Positions 34,413-43,356 of a stretch of DNA of 64,000 nucleotides are shown one piece after another (within the stretch, counting starts at the first letter, position 1; each line of letters begins with the position of its first letter). The notes under the pieces are model-generated. The model was not told where the DNA came from, did not search any database, and saw only the letters and a list, made by a program, of their open reading frames with translations. The DNA comes from Leptonema sp964619535 (GTDB taxonomy: Bacteria > Spirochaetota > Leptospiria > Leptospirales > Leptonemataceae). The position numbers and the translations under genes are program-made. Location: contig CAZUEX010000006.1 in assembly GCA_964619535.1 (NCBI GenBank), positions 124,001 through 188,000 on the forward strand. Direction: 5' to 3'.

Positions 34413-36307
34413 ATCGATTCGAATTTCTCTATCCGATCTGTTTGCTTTTCGTCTTATTCACGAGCTGCGCCACACCGGATATCATTGTGGCCTCGGCAAC
34501 GGGAGATGTTCCGGGAATTGAAACGGCCTTAAAAGAAGGCGTGGACATCAACCTGAAAAGCAGCGAAGACCGCGTGCCCTTGCACTGGGCTGCCTCGCTG
34601 GCACAGAATGAGGCCATTCAGTATCTGGTAAAAAACGGAGCAGACCTCTCTGCCCGCGACGAGAACGGTCGGACGCCCATGCACCTGGCGGCCATGAAAG
34701 GCCATACGGAAACGGTGAAACTGCTCTTAAGCCTGGGATCTCCCATCGATGCAGTCGATGAACACGGCAGAACGGCCCTTCATCTGGCCAGCTGGCTTGG
34801 CAAAACCGATGTGGTACGCCTGCTTCTCAAAAGCGGTGCCAGTACACGACTGACCGATAAAGACGGCTGGAGTGTTCTGCACTATGCTGCCTGGAAAGGC
34901 CGAACCGAGGTTATCAAGCTATTGCTTGCTTACCGTGTTCGCGTCGATAGCGTCGACAGGCTGGGCTGGACTCCGCTGTTTCTGGCCGTTAAAGCAGATG
35001 ACCTGACAACCGTGGAACAGCTGCTGAAAGCAGGCGCACGCCCGGGCCACAGAGCCAGAGATGGAAATACCCCCGTTACCGTGGCCATTGACGGAGATCT
35101 GCCACACATGGCCGTTTTACTGAGAAAGGCCGGTGCAGCCATAGCTCCTCGCGAAGCACTGTATCTTGCCTGCTGGACGGGCGATCGCCGTCTGTTCGCC
35201 TCGTATATAACGCATGCAGCAGCTCCCCCCAATAGCAGGTCGTCCTATGGTACCACCCCCCTTATGTGGGCAGCACATAAGGGCTACGGTCGCTTCGTCC
35301 GTCGGCTGTTAAGACAGGGAGCGGATCCGGCAGCCAGACACTCAGGAGGATCCTCCGCTCTTACAGAAGGGGCCGGCAGCGGAGACACAGAAACCATTGC
35401 TGCCCTGACGTCCGCTGTTCAGAATCCCACAGCCATCGATCGCCTGCTTCTGGCCATAGCAACCGGAGATGAGAAAGGCGTGAACAGGGCACTGTCGGAC
35501 GGTGCCGAGGTAAACCATCGCGGCATCTACGATACGACTCCGCTGCACAGGGCCGCTCTTTTAGGGCAGAATGCAATTGTGTCGCTTTTGATCGATGAAG
35601 AGGCCGATCTGACAGCGCAGGATCGATGGGGACGCACGGCCCTGCATGAAGCCGTTCGAAACGGGCATGCAGAAACGGCAGACCTGCTGCTGGACGAGGC
35701 AGCCCTGGAAAAGGATGCCGTCGATCGAGACGGGAAAACGGCCCTCCTTCTGGCAGTAGAACGCAACGATCTTCGCACTACCAATGTCCTTCTGGCAGCC
35801 GGTGCCAATCCGAACATTGCAGACCGCCGTGGCAGGGCAGCGATCTGGTATCCGCTGCAGCGCAATCGACGTGATCTGCTTCTGGCTCTTCTTCGCGGCG
35901 GATCCTCTACCGCCTGGAGGAATGAACAGGGCCTGACTCCTCTGAACTGGGCAATCCTGAATCGAAGGAGCGATTTCATGCAGCTGCTTCTGGATTTCGG
36001 AGCTCCGCTGACTCTGCGCGATGCCTTCGACCGATCTCCGCTTATGGCAGCGGCAGCCACCGGCCAGTACCCTGTAATGCAGATGCTGCTCGATCGAGGT
36101 GCGCCCATCAACGACGGAGGCACGAATAACTACACGGCCCTGATGATGGCCTCGCGCCTGGGAGCCGAGGCAGCCGTGCGCTGGCTCCTTGATCGTGGAG
36201 CGAATCCGGCCATGCAGCATCGTTCGGGAAAAACGGCCCTCGACTTTGCAAGGGATGCCGGGCATGAAAACATCGTGAAGATCCTTCAAGACGCCGGATC
36301 ACCGTAA
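34409..36307 (+). CDS. ankyrin-repeat lipoprotein
   Basis: 632 residues, start overlapping the previous stop by ATGA. The signal peptide has a lipobox (LFTSC, C20 region). The rest is about seventeen ankyrin repeats of 33 residues (for example NGRTPMHLAAMKGHTETVKLLLSLGSPIDAVDE). A looser stretch with fewer consensus residues lies around 240-340, and strong repeats resume to the C-terminus. Ankyrins are protein-binding scaffolds. Since the protein is lipid-anchored, it would act in the periplasm or on the surface, and its partner may be the coupled upstream protein. Confidence 0.88.
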   Translation: MNRFEFLYPICLLFVLFTSCATPDIIVASATGDVPGIETALKEGVDINLKSSEDRVPLHWAASLAQNEAIQYLVKNGADLSARDENGRTPMHLAAMKGHTETVKLLLSLGSPIDAVDEHGRTALHLASWLGKTDVVRLLLKSGASTRLTDKDGWSVLHYAAWKGRTEVIKLLLAYRVRVDSVDRLGWTPLFLAVKADDLTTVEQLLKAGARPGHRARDGNTPVTVAIDGDLPHMAVLLRKAGAAIAPREALYLACWTGDRRLFASYITHAAAPPNSRSSYGTTPLMWAAHKGYGRFVRRLLRQGADPAARHSGGSSALTEGAGSGDTETIAALTSAVQNPTAIDRLLLAIATGDEKGVNRALSDGAEVNHRGIYDTTPLHRAALLGQNAIVSLLIDEEADLTAQDRWGRTALHEAVRNGHAETADLLLDEAALEKDAVDRDGKTALLLAVERNDLRTTNVLLAAGANPNIADRRGRAAIWYPLQRNRRDLLLALLRGGSSTAWRNEQGLTPLNWAILNRRSDFMQLLLDFGAPLTLRDAFDRSPLMAAAATGQYPVMQMLLDRGAPINDGGTNNYTALMMASRLGAEAAVRWLLDRGANPAMQHRSGKTALDFARDAGHENIVKILQDAGSP

Positions 36308-36321
36308 TAAAAATCGGTCCT

Positions 36322-37203
36322 GTGTTGCAGATCATCGTCCTTGCTCTGATATGGGGAGTCAACTGGGTCTTCATGAAGACCGGAATGCAGTATTTTCCTC
36401 CTGTACTGTTTGCAGCCATCCGCTTCCTGATAGCCGGCTTTGTCCTTCTCTCTATCAGCCGCTGGCATGGACTGACGGCTCCATCGGCGAAGGAATGGGG
36501 ACCGATCCTTTTCACCGGACTTGTTCAGATTGCCTTTACCAATGCCGTTTTACAGCATGCCCTGCTCACCGTCGATGCAGGGCTTACCTCCGTTCTCTTT
36601 TACACGATGCCGCTCTGGCTGAGCATCCTCGCTCATTTTCTTCTGCCAGACGATCGCCTTTCGCCCCTGAAGCTTCTGGCACTTCTCCTTGGCATACTGG
36701 GACTGGCCGTTTTGCTGAAACTGCGTCCCGAGACGGTGCTGTCCCTCCTCGAGGATCCAGGCATGCTTTCCGAACTGCTTGTATTGCTGGCCTCCGTGGC
36801 CTGGGCCCTCAGTAACGTTGTCATGAAGCGTATTTCAGGTCAGACGAATGCCCTGCGCTTTACCACATATCAGATGCTATCGGGTGGTATCTTCCTGATC
36901 GTATGGGCGATCCTGACCGAGCCTCCGGTGATCCATCATCAACTGCAGGGATGGCTGGCCGTTACCTTCTCCGGTGTGGTGGCCTCTGCCCTGGCCTTCT
37001 TTATGTGGTTTGGTCTGCTTGCCAGGATTCCGGCTTCTACGGCAGGCATTTCGTTGCTTCTTGTTCCGATTGTTGGCGTGCTTTCAGGGGTTCTGCTTCT
37101 GGATGAGTCCGTTGACCTGACAATGATTACGGGGATGGTATTGATTCTGATCAGTATCGGCCTTGTAAACCTGGCGGGAAGGCGGGGCCGCGGAGCAGTG
37201 TAA
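36322..37203 (+). CDS. EamA/DMT-superfamily transporter
   Basis: 293 residues with a GTG start 14 nt after the ankyrin gene. Ten hydrophobic segments form two EamA repeats (about 1-135 and 145-290), with typical stretches LALIWGVNWVFMKTG, LTSVLFYTMPLWLSILAHFLL and VPIVGVLSGVLLLDE. Members export amino acids, nucleotides or other small metabolites, and the substrate here cannot be read. An arginine/glycine tail ends the protein and the terminator begins within the last codons. Confidence 0.85.
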   Translation: MLQIIVLALIWGVNWVFMKTGMQYFPPVLFAAIRFLIAGFVLLSISRWHGLTAPSAKEWGPILFTGLVQIAFTNAVLQHALLTVDAGLTSVLFYTMPLWLSILAHFLLPDDRLSPLKLLALLLGILGLAVLLKLRPETVLSLLEDPGMLSELLVLLASVAWALSNVVMKRISGQTNALRFTTYQMLSGGIFLIVWAILTEPPVIHHQLQGWLAVTFSGVVASALAFFMWFGLLARIPASTAGISLLLVPIVGVLSGVLLLDESVDLTMITGMVLILISIGLVNLAGRRGRGAV

Positions 37204-37225
37204 CCACTCCGCCTGTTCTTTTTTT
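37190..37225 (+). terminator. Rho-independent terminator overlapping the EamA stop
   Basis: GCGGAG (37190-37195) pairs with CTCCGC (37207-37212), closing an 11-nt loop; a T-rich run ending at 37225 follows. Confidence 0.7.
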
Positions 37226-37390
37226 GTATCGTATTCTAACGAGCACGCTTACCATGCTCGATAAGACCTTTGCGGTCCATATCCCTTTAGAAGCCTCGAC
37301 CCCTTGCAAACGACTTTTCGACTACAGGGACGGTTTCACAACCATTTTTTCCGATTGCCGTAGAAAACAGGCCAACAACAGATAGCAAAG

Positions 37391-39922
37391 GTGAGCAAGC
37401 GTTTTCGGTATACATGCAAGGGCTGTGGCAAAGGATTCCAGCTGGCCATTGACACATCGTCCTATACCGTGCATTCTGCTGTCTGTCCCTTCTGTGGCAG
37501 ACAGGCCCGGTTTGATAACCGAACGGGAGCACTGGATCGCTCTAACTATGGGCCCGGCGGTCAGCCCAGAGTTACGTCCACCCGGCGCCCTGCTCCCCTG
37601 CAAAAGAACACCGACTTTACCTGGAGAGAAAAGGCTGCCCGACGATTTTCGCCTTTTTCGCCTTTTTCGTCTTTCTCCCTGCCGTCACTCCCTGCTCTGC
37701 AATTCGATTTCTGGAGAGGCCGATCAAAACTGCTGCTCGTAGCCGGCCTTTTTCTCATGGCAGGACTGATCTATGGCTCTGTCCTTCTTGTTCAGCTGGC
37801 CCTGTTTGATCCAGAGCCCTATATCGCAGGCATGAGCTCCCGGTCACCCGATCGCATCTACGATCGAAACGGTCGACTCATCTCCGAGCTCTTCTCGCTT
37901 AAATCGGGAAACCTTCGATTTGAACAGATCCCACAACCGATGATCGATGTGCTGTTGTTCGTTGAGGATGAGGATTTCTACTCACATGGAGCCATCGACT
38001 TCGTTGCAACGATGCGGGCCGTCATCATCAACATCACGCATGGCGGCTACGTGCAGGGGGCCTCTACGATTACACAGCAGCTTGCCCGCATCCTGCTGGA
38101 TAACCGGGAAAAGACGCTCACACGTAAGCTGAAAGAGGCTTCGCTTGCCATGTCTCTTGAGTCGCGCTATTCCAAAGACGAGATTCTAACGGGCTATTTT
38201 AACAATGTCTACCTCGGTCACGGAGCCTACGGCTTCCAGACGGCTGCCGAATTCTACTTCAAGAAGTCGCTGAAAGAACTGAACTTTACCGAACGCCTTG
38301 CCCTGGCCTCCCTGCCCTCCGCGCCGGAACGCTTTTCTCCACTTCGCAATCCAGAACTGCTCATCGGCAAGATGGACCATATCTATGAACGGATGCAGGA
38401 AGAGGATTTTCCCGTCCCCGCCAGAGAGCAGTATGAAAAGCAGAAGCTGACATCCCTGATGCGCCTGAACCGAAGCCCCTCAGAAACCGTCTTTGGAACG
38501 CGAACGGACCATGGCCCCTACGTTACCGAGTACATTCGCAGCCAGCTGCAACGAATCTTCGGCAAGGATGCAACGGCACAGTCCGGACTGCGTATCGAAA
38601 CAACGATCGATTTAGATCTGCAGAAGGCTGCGGCAAAACAATCGAAAGAGTTCCTTGCGGAGCTGCGCAGGCGACACCCCTACAGGCATCCTGGCAGGAA
38701 CAGTGAAGCGGTTCTGAAGGAGCGCATACGCCGCGAATATCTGCTCATGGCACCGGGTGGAGCCCTTTTTGGATTACCGGTTCCGCGCACGGGAAACAAG
38801 CGACTGGAAACGGCCTCCATCGGCATTGATCCGGCGACAGGTGAGATTCTCTTCATGCAAGGCGGTTCGGAATTCTATCCCGGGAACCAGTTAAACCGGG
38901 CCATACAGATGCGACGCCAGACCGGATCAGCCATCAAGCCCATCATCTATTCGGCAGGCGTCGAATCCGGAAAAGTGAATCCGGCAACCCCGCTGGAAGA
39001 CAGTCCGCTTTTCTTCTCTGGAATCAAGACGGCAGATGGCAAGGATTTCTGGTTACCCGACAACATCGACGAAGACTATGAAGGTATCATACCGGCCCGT
39101 GTTGCCATGGCAAAGTCCCGAAACATTCCTGCCATTCGCGCAGCGATGAAGATTGGGCTGGACCGGATCGGAAAACAGTTCCGCAAGTTCTTCTTTCACA
39201 GTGACCGGGCCTTTGAAGAACGCTTTCGCGAAGAACAGGGTGTGGCCATCGGCATCCTTGAGATGAGTCCGCTTGAGATAGCTTCGGCCTTTTCTGCCTT
39301 TGCCAACAACGGGGTGATCAAGCGCCCGTATCTGATACGACGCATCGTCAGCTCTACGGGAGAGGTGCTCTACGACGGCACGGGCGCCGATGAATTCCAT
39401 CTGCAGATGCCGCCACAGGTAGAGGCATTGAGCGGGGATGCAGCAGAGGTTATGGCATCGATGTTGCGCGATTCAGCAAAATACGGCGGCACCCGCCGAG
39501 GCGGCTACTCGTCTTCGGTTCTGCTCGGCAAAACGGGAACAACAAACGGATACCGTGACGCCTGGTTCATCGGCGTTCTTCCGCATCTGTCAGCGGCCGT
39601 CTGGGTTGGCTTCGACAACCCTGCCGTAGGGATGAGGCGGGGAACGGGTTCCAGTGTGGCAGGCCCTCTTTTCGGACGCATTATCGCCGCCTCGGGAAAG
39701 GCCCCGGAGCTGGAAAAAGGCGGTTATTCCTTTTCACCACGGGCACAGTCCGTAACCGTATGCGCTGATACCGGTCTTCTGCCAAACCGGTTCTGTCCGC
39801 GTAAGATAACCGATCTCTTTGCCTCATCGGGCATTCCCACCGAAACCTGCCATAAACATGGGCCCGACACAACCGAAAACCCGTCTATTCCCGACCTGCC
39901 TACGGATTCCGATTTTAATTGA
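37391..39922 (+). CDS. class A penicillin-binding protein (PBP1A-like) with N-terminal zinc ribbon
   Basis: 843 residues from a GTG at 37391. The cytoplasmic N-terminus has C9, C12, C32 and C35 (CKGC, CPFC), a zinc-ribbon pattern. A Pro/Phe/Ser repeat (FSPFSPFSSFS) and one membrane helix (about 112-138) follow. The glycosyltransferase-51 domain shows VEDEDFYSHGAID and GASTITQQLAR. The transpeptidase has S513-x-x-K516 (TGSAIKP), SRN (AKSRNIPA) and K714-T-G (LGKTGTTNGYRDAWFIG). It polymerises and cross-links peptidoglycan. The 165 bases before it hold a small CGAGCA/TGCTCG hairpin (37240-37260) and nothing else I can name. Confidence 0.93.
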   Translation: MSKRFRYTCKGCGKGFQLAIDTSSYTVHSAVCPFCGRQARFDNRTGALDRSNYGPGGQPRVTSTRRPAPLQKNTDFTWREKAARRFSPFSPFSSFSLPSLPALQFDFWRGRSKLLLVAGLFLMAGLIYGSVLLVQLALFDPEPYIAGMSSRSPDRIYDRNGRLISELFSLKSGNLRFEQIPQPMIDVLLFVEDEDFYSHGAIDFVATMRAVIINITHGGYVQGASTITQQLARILLDNREKTLTRKLKEASLAMSLESRYSKDEILTGYFNNVYLGHGAYGFQTAAEFYFKKSLKELNFTERLALASLPSAPERFSPLRNPELLIGKMDHIYERMQEEDFPVPAREQYEKQKLTSLMRLNRSPSETVFGTRTDHGPYVTEYIRSQLQRIFGKDATAQSGLRIETTIDLDLQKAAAKQSKEFLAELRRRHPYRHPGRNSEAVLKERIRREYLLMAPGGALFGLPVPRTGNKRLETASIGIDPATGEILFMQGGSEFYPGNQLNRAIQMRRQTGSAIKPIIYSAGVESGKVNPATPLEDSPLFFSGIKTADGKDFWLPDNIDEDYEGIIPARVAMAKSRNIPAIRAAMKIGLDRIGKQFRKFFFHSDRAFEERFREEQGVAIGILEMSPLEIASAFSAFANNGVIKRPYLIRRIVSSTGEVLYDGTGADEFHLQMPPQVEALSGDAAEVMASMLRDSAKYGGTRRGGYSSSVLLGKTGTTNGYRDAWFIGVLPHLSAAVWVGFDNPAVGMRRGTGSSVAGPLFGRIIAASGKAPELEKGGYSFSPRAQSVTVCADTGLLPNRFCPRKITDLFASSGIPTETCHKHGPDTTENPSIPDLPTDSDFN

Positions 39923-39973
39923 CGGGACCAAGATTCGTTTGCCTGTTTCTGTTTCCGTGGCAGGCTGGTTCTT

Positions 39974-40762
39974 ATGATTGAACGCCTTCGTCGCCGGTGG
40001 TACATCCTTATTGCTCCGGTACTGCTCCTGGGCATCGTCAGCCTGTTTTTCTTTCGAAGCGGTGGCGAGACCGTTCCTCCACGACGGGGCTCTATCACAG
40101 AAGCGGTCTATGCCCTTGGAACGGTAAAATCGGATCGCGTTTTCAAAATCAAGGCCGCCATCCCGATGGCTGTAAAGACCGTGGCCATCCGGGAGGGCGA
40201 CAGGGTTCGTAAAGGACAGACACTTCTTGTATCGGACTCCGGAACGACCTTTACCGCCCCCTTCGATGGCACCGTAACCTCGTTAACCGTAAATCCAGGG
40301 GAGCTCGTCGTTACGGGCATGCAGCTTCTTGTTCTGCAAGATCTTTCGAACCTCCATGTGGAATATTCACTCGATCAGGAATCGGCCCTTCGCGTGCGCC
40401 CGGGGCAGAAAGTGGAATTGAGCTTTGAAAGCATACGAGGGCAGAAATCGACGGGCGTCGTTGACAGAATCTATCCCAATGAAGGGCAGTTTATCGTACG
40501 CGTAACCGTAGACGACCTGCCCGATGCGGTATTACCCGACATGACGGCCGATACGGCCATTGAAGTGGCACGGAAAGATGATGTTCTTCTGATACCGCTT
40601 TCTGCAGTAAAAAATGGCGGCGTCCGTCGCCGGAGAAATGGACGCCTGCAAAGGGTGCCGGTTAAACTCGGCGTCATCAACGGGGAATGGGGGGAAGTCC
40701 TCGAAGGCGATCTGACCGAAAACGACCTGATCGTCGTTCCTGCTTCAAAAACAGCTGAATAA
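39974..40762 (+). CDS. periplasmic adaptor of a MacAB-like ABC exporter
   Basis: 262 residues: one N-terminal membrane helix (about 8-28), a split lipoyl domain (about 40-115: VKTVAIREGDRVRKGQTLLVSD and FTAPFDGTVTSLTVNPGELV), a beta-barrel domain (about 115-200) and a membrane-proximal domain. It resembles HlyD/MacA adaptors, but the helical hairpin normally found between the lipoyl halves is almost absent, so direct contact with a TolC channel is doubtful. The permease and ATPase genes follow 3 nt and 1 nt apart, forming one operon. Confidence 0.8.
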   Translation: MIERLRRRWYILIAPVLLLGIVSLFFFRSGGETVPPRRGSITEAVYALGTVKSDRVFKIKAAIPMAVKTVAIREGDRVRKGQTLLVSDSGTTFTAPFDGTVTSLTVNPGELVVTGMQLLVLQDLSNLHVEYSLDQESALRVRPGQKVELSFESIRGQKSTGVVDRIYPNEGQFIVRVTVDDLPDAVLPDMTADTAIEVARKDDVLLIPLSAVKNGGVRRRRNGRLQRVPVKLGVINGEWGEVLEGDLTENDLIVVPASKTAE

Positions 40763-40765
40763 CCC

Positions 40766-42028
40766 ATGCTATTCCTTGCAATACGACAGCTTCTATCCCG
40801 GCCACAGCAGACCATACTGACCCTGATCGGCATCATGCTCGGTTCGGCCGCCTATGTAACATTTTCGGGTATCATGCTTGGTTTTCAAACCTACATCACG
40901 GACCAGCTCATCAACAACGATGCCCAGATACGCATCTCTCCGCGAGACGAATCCCTGACCGAAGAAACATTCCAGGGGATCTTCTTTCCCGATACAGAGG
41001 TGCGCTGGATCAGACCCCCTTCCGGACGTACAGACAGCACGCAGCTGACCAATGCCAGCGGCTGGTTTGAAAAACTCGATCGTGATGCCCGCGTTGTGGC
41101 CTATGCACCGCAGCTTTCCCGCCAGGTCATCTACGTAAACGGAAGCACAAGCATTCCCGGCCAGATCGTTGGAATCGATCCGAAAAGGCAGAAGCGGGTC
41201 ACCACCATTGAAGCATCGGTAACCGATGGAAACCTGGATGACCTGAGTCGAGGTGGCGCAACCATCATGATGGGTTCTGGACTGATCGAACGGCTTGGTG
41301 CAAGAAAAGGGGATACAATCCAGATCGTTACCCCACGCGGACAGAGACATCCTCTTCGCATTGCAGGCATCATCAACACCGGCAATCGCATGCTTGACGA
41401 TACGATTGTCTATGCTGCAATCACCACCGTGCAGCGGGTCACCGGTAGCTCGGGTGAAATTTCAGACATCGTTGTACGGGTGCAGGATGTTTCACAGGCC
41501 GCCGCCATTGCCACAGAATGGTCCGCTTTCACAAGAGACAAGGTGCAGAGCTGGGATCAGACCTACGAAAGCATCCTTTCGGTCTTTCGCATGCAGGACA
41601 TTGTCCGTAACACGACCACGTTCACCATCATTCTGGTGGTTGCCTTCGGCATCTATAATATTCTAAACATGGTCGTTAACCAGAAGAAAAAGGAAATCGC
41701 CATTTTACGAAGCATCGGCTTCGATCGCTACGATACCATTCGCCTTTTTGTAATCCAGGGGCTGATCCTTGGCTTCGTCGGCGCCATCCTCGGTCTGATT
41801 CTCGGAGCCGTGGCCAACAGTGCCATTGACGGCATGCCCATCGGCAGCCCTCAGAAATCCGGACCGGCAAAGGCTGCGATGGCTGTCATGATCATATCCT
41901 GGGATGCCATGATCTTCGTTAAGGCCTTCTTTCTGGCCTTCTTCTCTTCGTTTCTGGCAAGCTTTATTCCGGCCCGGGCCGCCTCAAAGCTTTCGCCTGT
42001 AGAAATCATACGGTCAAGCGGTACATGA
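40766..42028 (+). CDS. MacB/FtsX-type ABC transporter permease
   Basis: 420 residues: a membrane helix at about 15-40, a large periplasmic MacB_PCD-type domain (about 45-265), then three helices and the FtsX domain (about 285-420: VVNQKKKEIAILRSIGFDRYDTIRLFVIQG, ending PARAASKLSPVEIIRSS). Such permeases do not move substrate through a pore but pull on periplasmic cargo (lipoproteins, peptides, toxins). The cargo is unknown. With the adaptor and ATPase it makes a complete three-gene system. Confidence 0.85.
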   Translation: MLFLAIRQLLSRPQQTILTLIGIMLGSAAYVTFSGIMLGFQTYITDQLINNDAQIRISPRDESLTEETFQGIFFPDTEVRWIRPPSGRTDSTQLTNASGWFEKLDRDARVVAYAPQLSRQVIYVNGSTSIPGQIVGIDPKRQKRVTTIEASVTDGNLDDLSRGGATIMMGSGLIERLGARKGDTIQIVTPRGQRHPLRIAGIINTGNRMLDDTIVYAAITTVQRVTGSSGEISDIVVRVQDVSQAAAIATEWSAFTRDKVQSWDQTYESILSVFRMQDIVRNTTTFTIILVVAFGIYNILNMVVNQKKKEIAILRSIGFDRYDTIRLFVIQGLILGFVGAILGLILGAVANSAIDGMPIGSPQKSGPAKAAMAVMIISWDAMIFVKAFFLAFFSSFLASFIPARAASKLSPVEIIRSSGT

Positions 42029-42029
42029 C

Positions 42030-42719
42030 ATGACTTCCACAAACCCCGAGGCCATTCGCTGCCATAACCTCGTCAAATCGTTCGGCAATCCCCCTCATCC
42101 AGTCCTTAAGGGGATCAGTCTGACCATCCAGTCCGGAGAGTTCGTATCGTTAACCGGACGATCCGGTTCTGGCAAATCCACCCTGCTTTATATCCTGAGC
42201 AGCCTTGATGAACCAACCGAAGGCGAAGTATTTTTGCAGGGACGAAAGGTTCACCAGATGACCGACACAGAGCAGCATCGGTTCAGAAACGAGAACATTG
42301 GCTTCGTTTTCCAGTTCCATTACCTTCTGCCCGAGCTTTCGGCCATCGAAAACGTCCTCATGCCTGCCCGAAAGCTTGGCCTGCACGAAAGGAAATACAA
42401 ACATGCAGAAGAGCTGCTGGTAGAATTCGGACTGGAGGATTGCCTGCATAAGCGCCCGTCTCAAATGTCCGGTGGTGAAGTACAGCGATGCGCCATAGCC
42501 CGTTCCCTGATCATGAATCCCGAGTTGCTTTTTACCGACGAACCAACGGGAAACCTGGACTCCACGAACGGCGATCGTGTGATCAGTCTCTTTCAGCGCA
42601 TCAACAAAGAACAGGGAACGACGATCCTGATGGTAACCCATGATCCGGACTACGCCAGTGCAGCAGGCAGGCAGGTGCATATGGTAGACGGTCAGATCGA
42701 ATCCGACACGAAACATTGA
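42030..42719 (+). CDS. MacB/LolD-type ABC ATP-binding protein
   Basis: 229 residues. Walker A GRSGSGKST (43-51), Q-loop FVFQFHYLLPELSAIENV, signature MSGGEVQR, Walker B ELLFTDEPTGNLDS and the H-loop MVTHDPDYA are all intact. The LLPELSAIENV and NLDS stretches are typical of the LolD/MacB group. It powers the preceding permease. The start follows the permease stop by one base. Confidence 0.92.
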   Translation: MTSTNPEAIRCHNLVKSFGNPPHPVLKGISLTIQSGEFVSLTGRSGSGKSTLLYILSSLDEPTEGEVFLQGRKVHQMTDTEQHRFRNENIGFVFQFHYLLPELSAIENVLMPARKLGLHERKYKHAEELLVEFGLEDCLHKRPSQMSGGEVQRCAIARSLIMNPELLFTDEPTGNLDSTNGDRVISLFQRINKEQGTTILMVTHDPDYASAAGRQVHMVDGQIESDTKH

Positions 42720-42728
42720 ACAAAACGC

Positions 42729-43337
42729 TCAGGAAACCGCAAAGCCCAGCCGGGCCAGCTCTGCTTCAAGATCTACCTGTTCAGAGTAGTGGATAACATC
42801 CATGCCCAGGTCCCGGGCACCGGAAAGGTTTTCTTCGAGATCATCGATAAAGACCGATCCCGTGGCATCGACCTGCAATTGTTGCAGGGCACGGACAAAG
42901 ATACGGCGGTCGGGCTTTACCACACCAACCTCATAAGACAGGATGCAGACGGGGATAAGGTCCAGCACATCATAGCTATTTCGAATATGCGAAATATGCA
43001 GAGGGGATGTATTCGAGATAAGGCCGACGGGATAACGGGCCGTCAGTCTTTTCACAAGCGAGATATTCTTTTCGATAGGCCTGAAGATGTCTGTCCAGAG
43101 GTGGCGGAGCCGGTTTTCTTCTCCAGAATAGGACGTTATACGGCGAATTCCATCAAAGAAGGCATCATCATCAAACTCACCGCATTCATAGCGCCTTAGC
43201 CATCGTTCGTCAACAAGTGCCTTCCGGACGTCAGAGATATGTCGGCCTGTGCTTTCTGCAATCTCGCTAAAAAATGGCATCATATCGAAATCAAGAAGCA
43301 CACGACCAAGATCGAAAAAGACGCCTTTCCTCTTCAT
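42729..43337 (-). CDS. HAD-superfamily hydrolase
   Basis: About 202 residues from the ATG at 43337 (MKRKGVFFDLGRVLLDFD); an ATG at 43373 would overlap the upstream gene by 17 nt. Motif I has nucleophile D9 followed by L-G, the YihX-like variant in which the usual second Asp is replaced. GLISNTSPLH is motif II, and KPDRRIFVRAL with SVFIDDLEENLSGARDLG form motifs III and IV. It likely dephosphorylates a small sugar phosphate or nucleotide. The last gene on the minus strand here, convergent with the ABC ATPase gene. Confidence 0.87.
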   Translation of the reverse strand: MKRKGVFFDLGRVLLDFDMMPFFSEIAESTGRHISDVRKALVDERWLRRYECGEFDDDAFFDGIRRITSYSGEENRLRHLWTDIFRPIEKNISLVKRLTARYPVGLISNTSPLHISHIRNSYDVLDLIPVCILSYEVGVVKPDRRIFVRALQQLQVDATGSVFIDDLEENLSGARDLGMDVIHYSEQVDLEAELARLGFAVS

Positions 43338-43356
43338 AGTCACAGGTGCACCGGAA

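Noticed and set aside
37641..37680. Tandem CCTTTTTCG repeats as a separate repeat element
   Set aside because: Only two full units, in frame within the PBP1A linker; best seen as low-complexity coding sequence.
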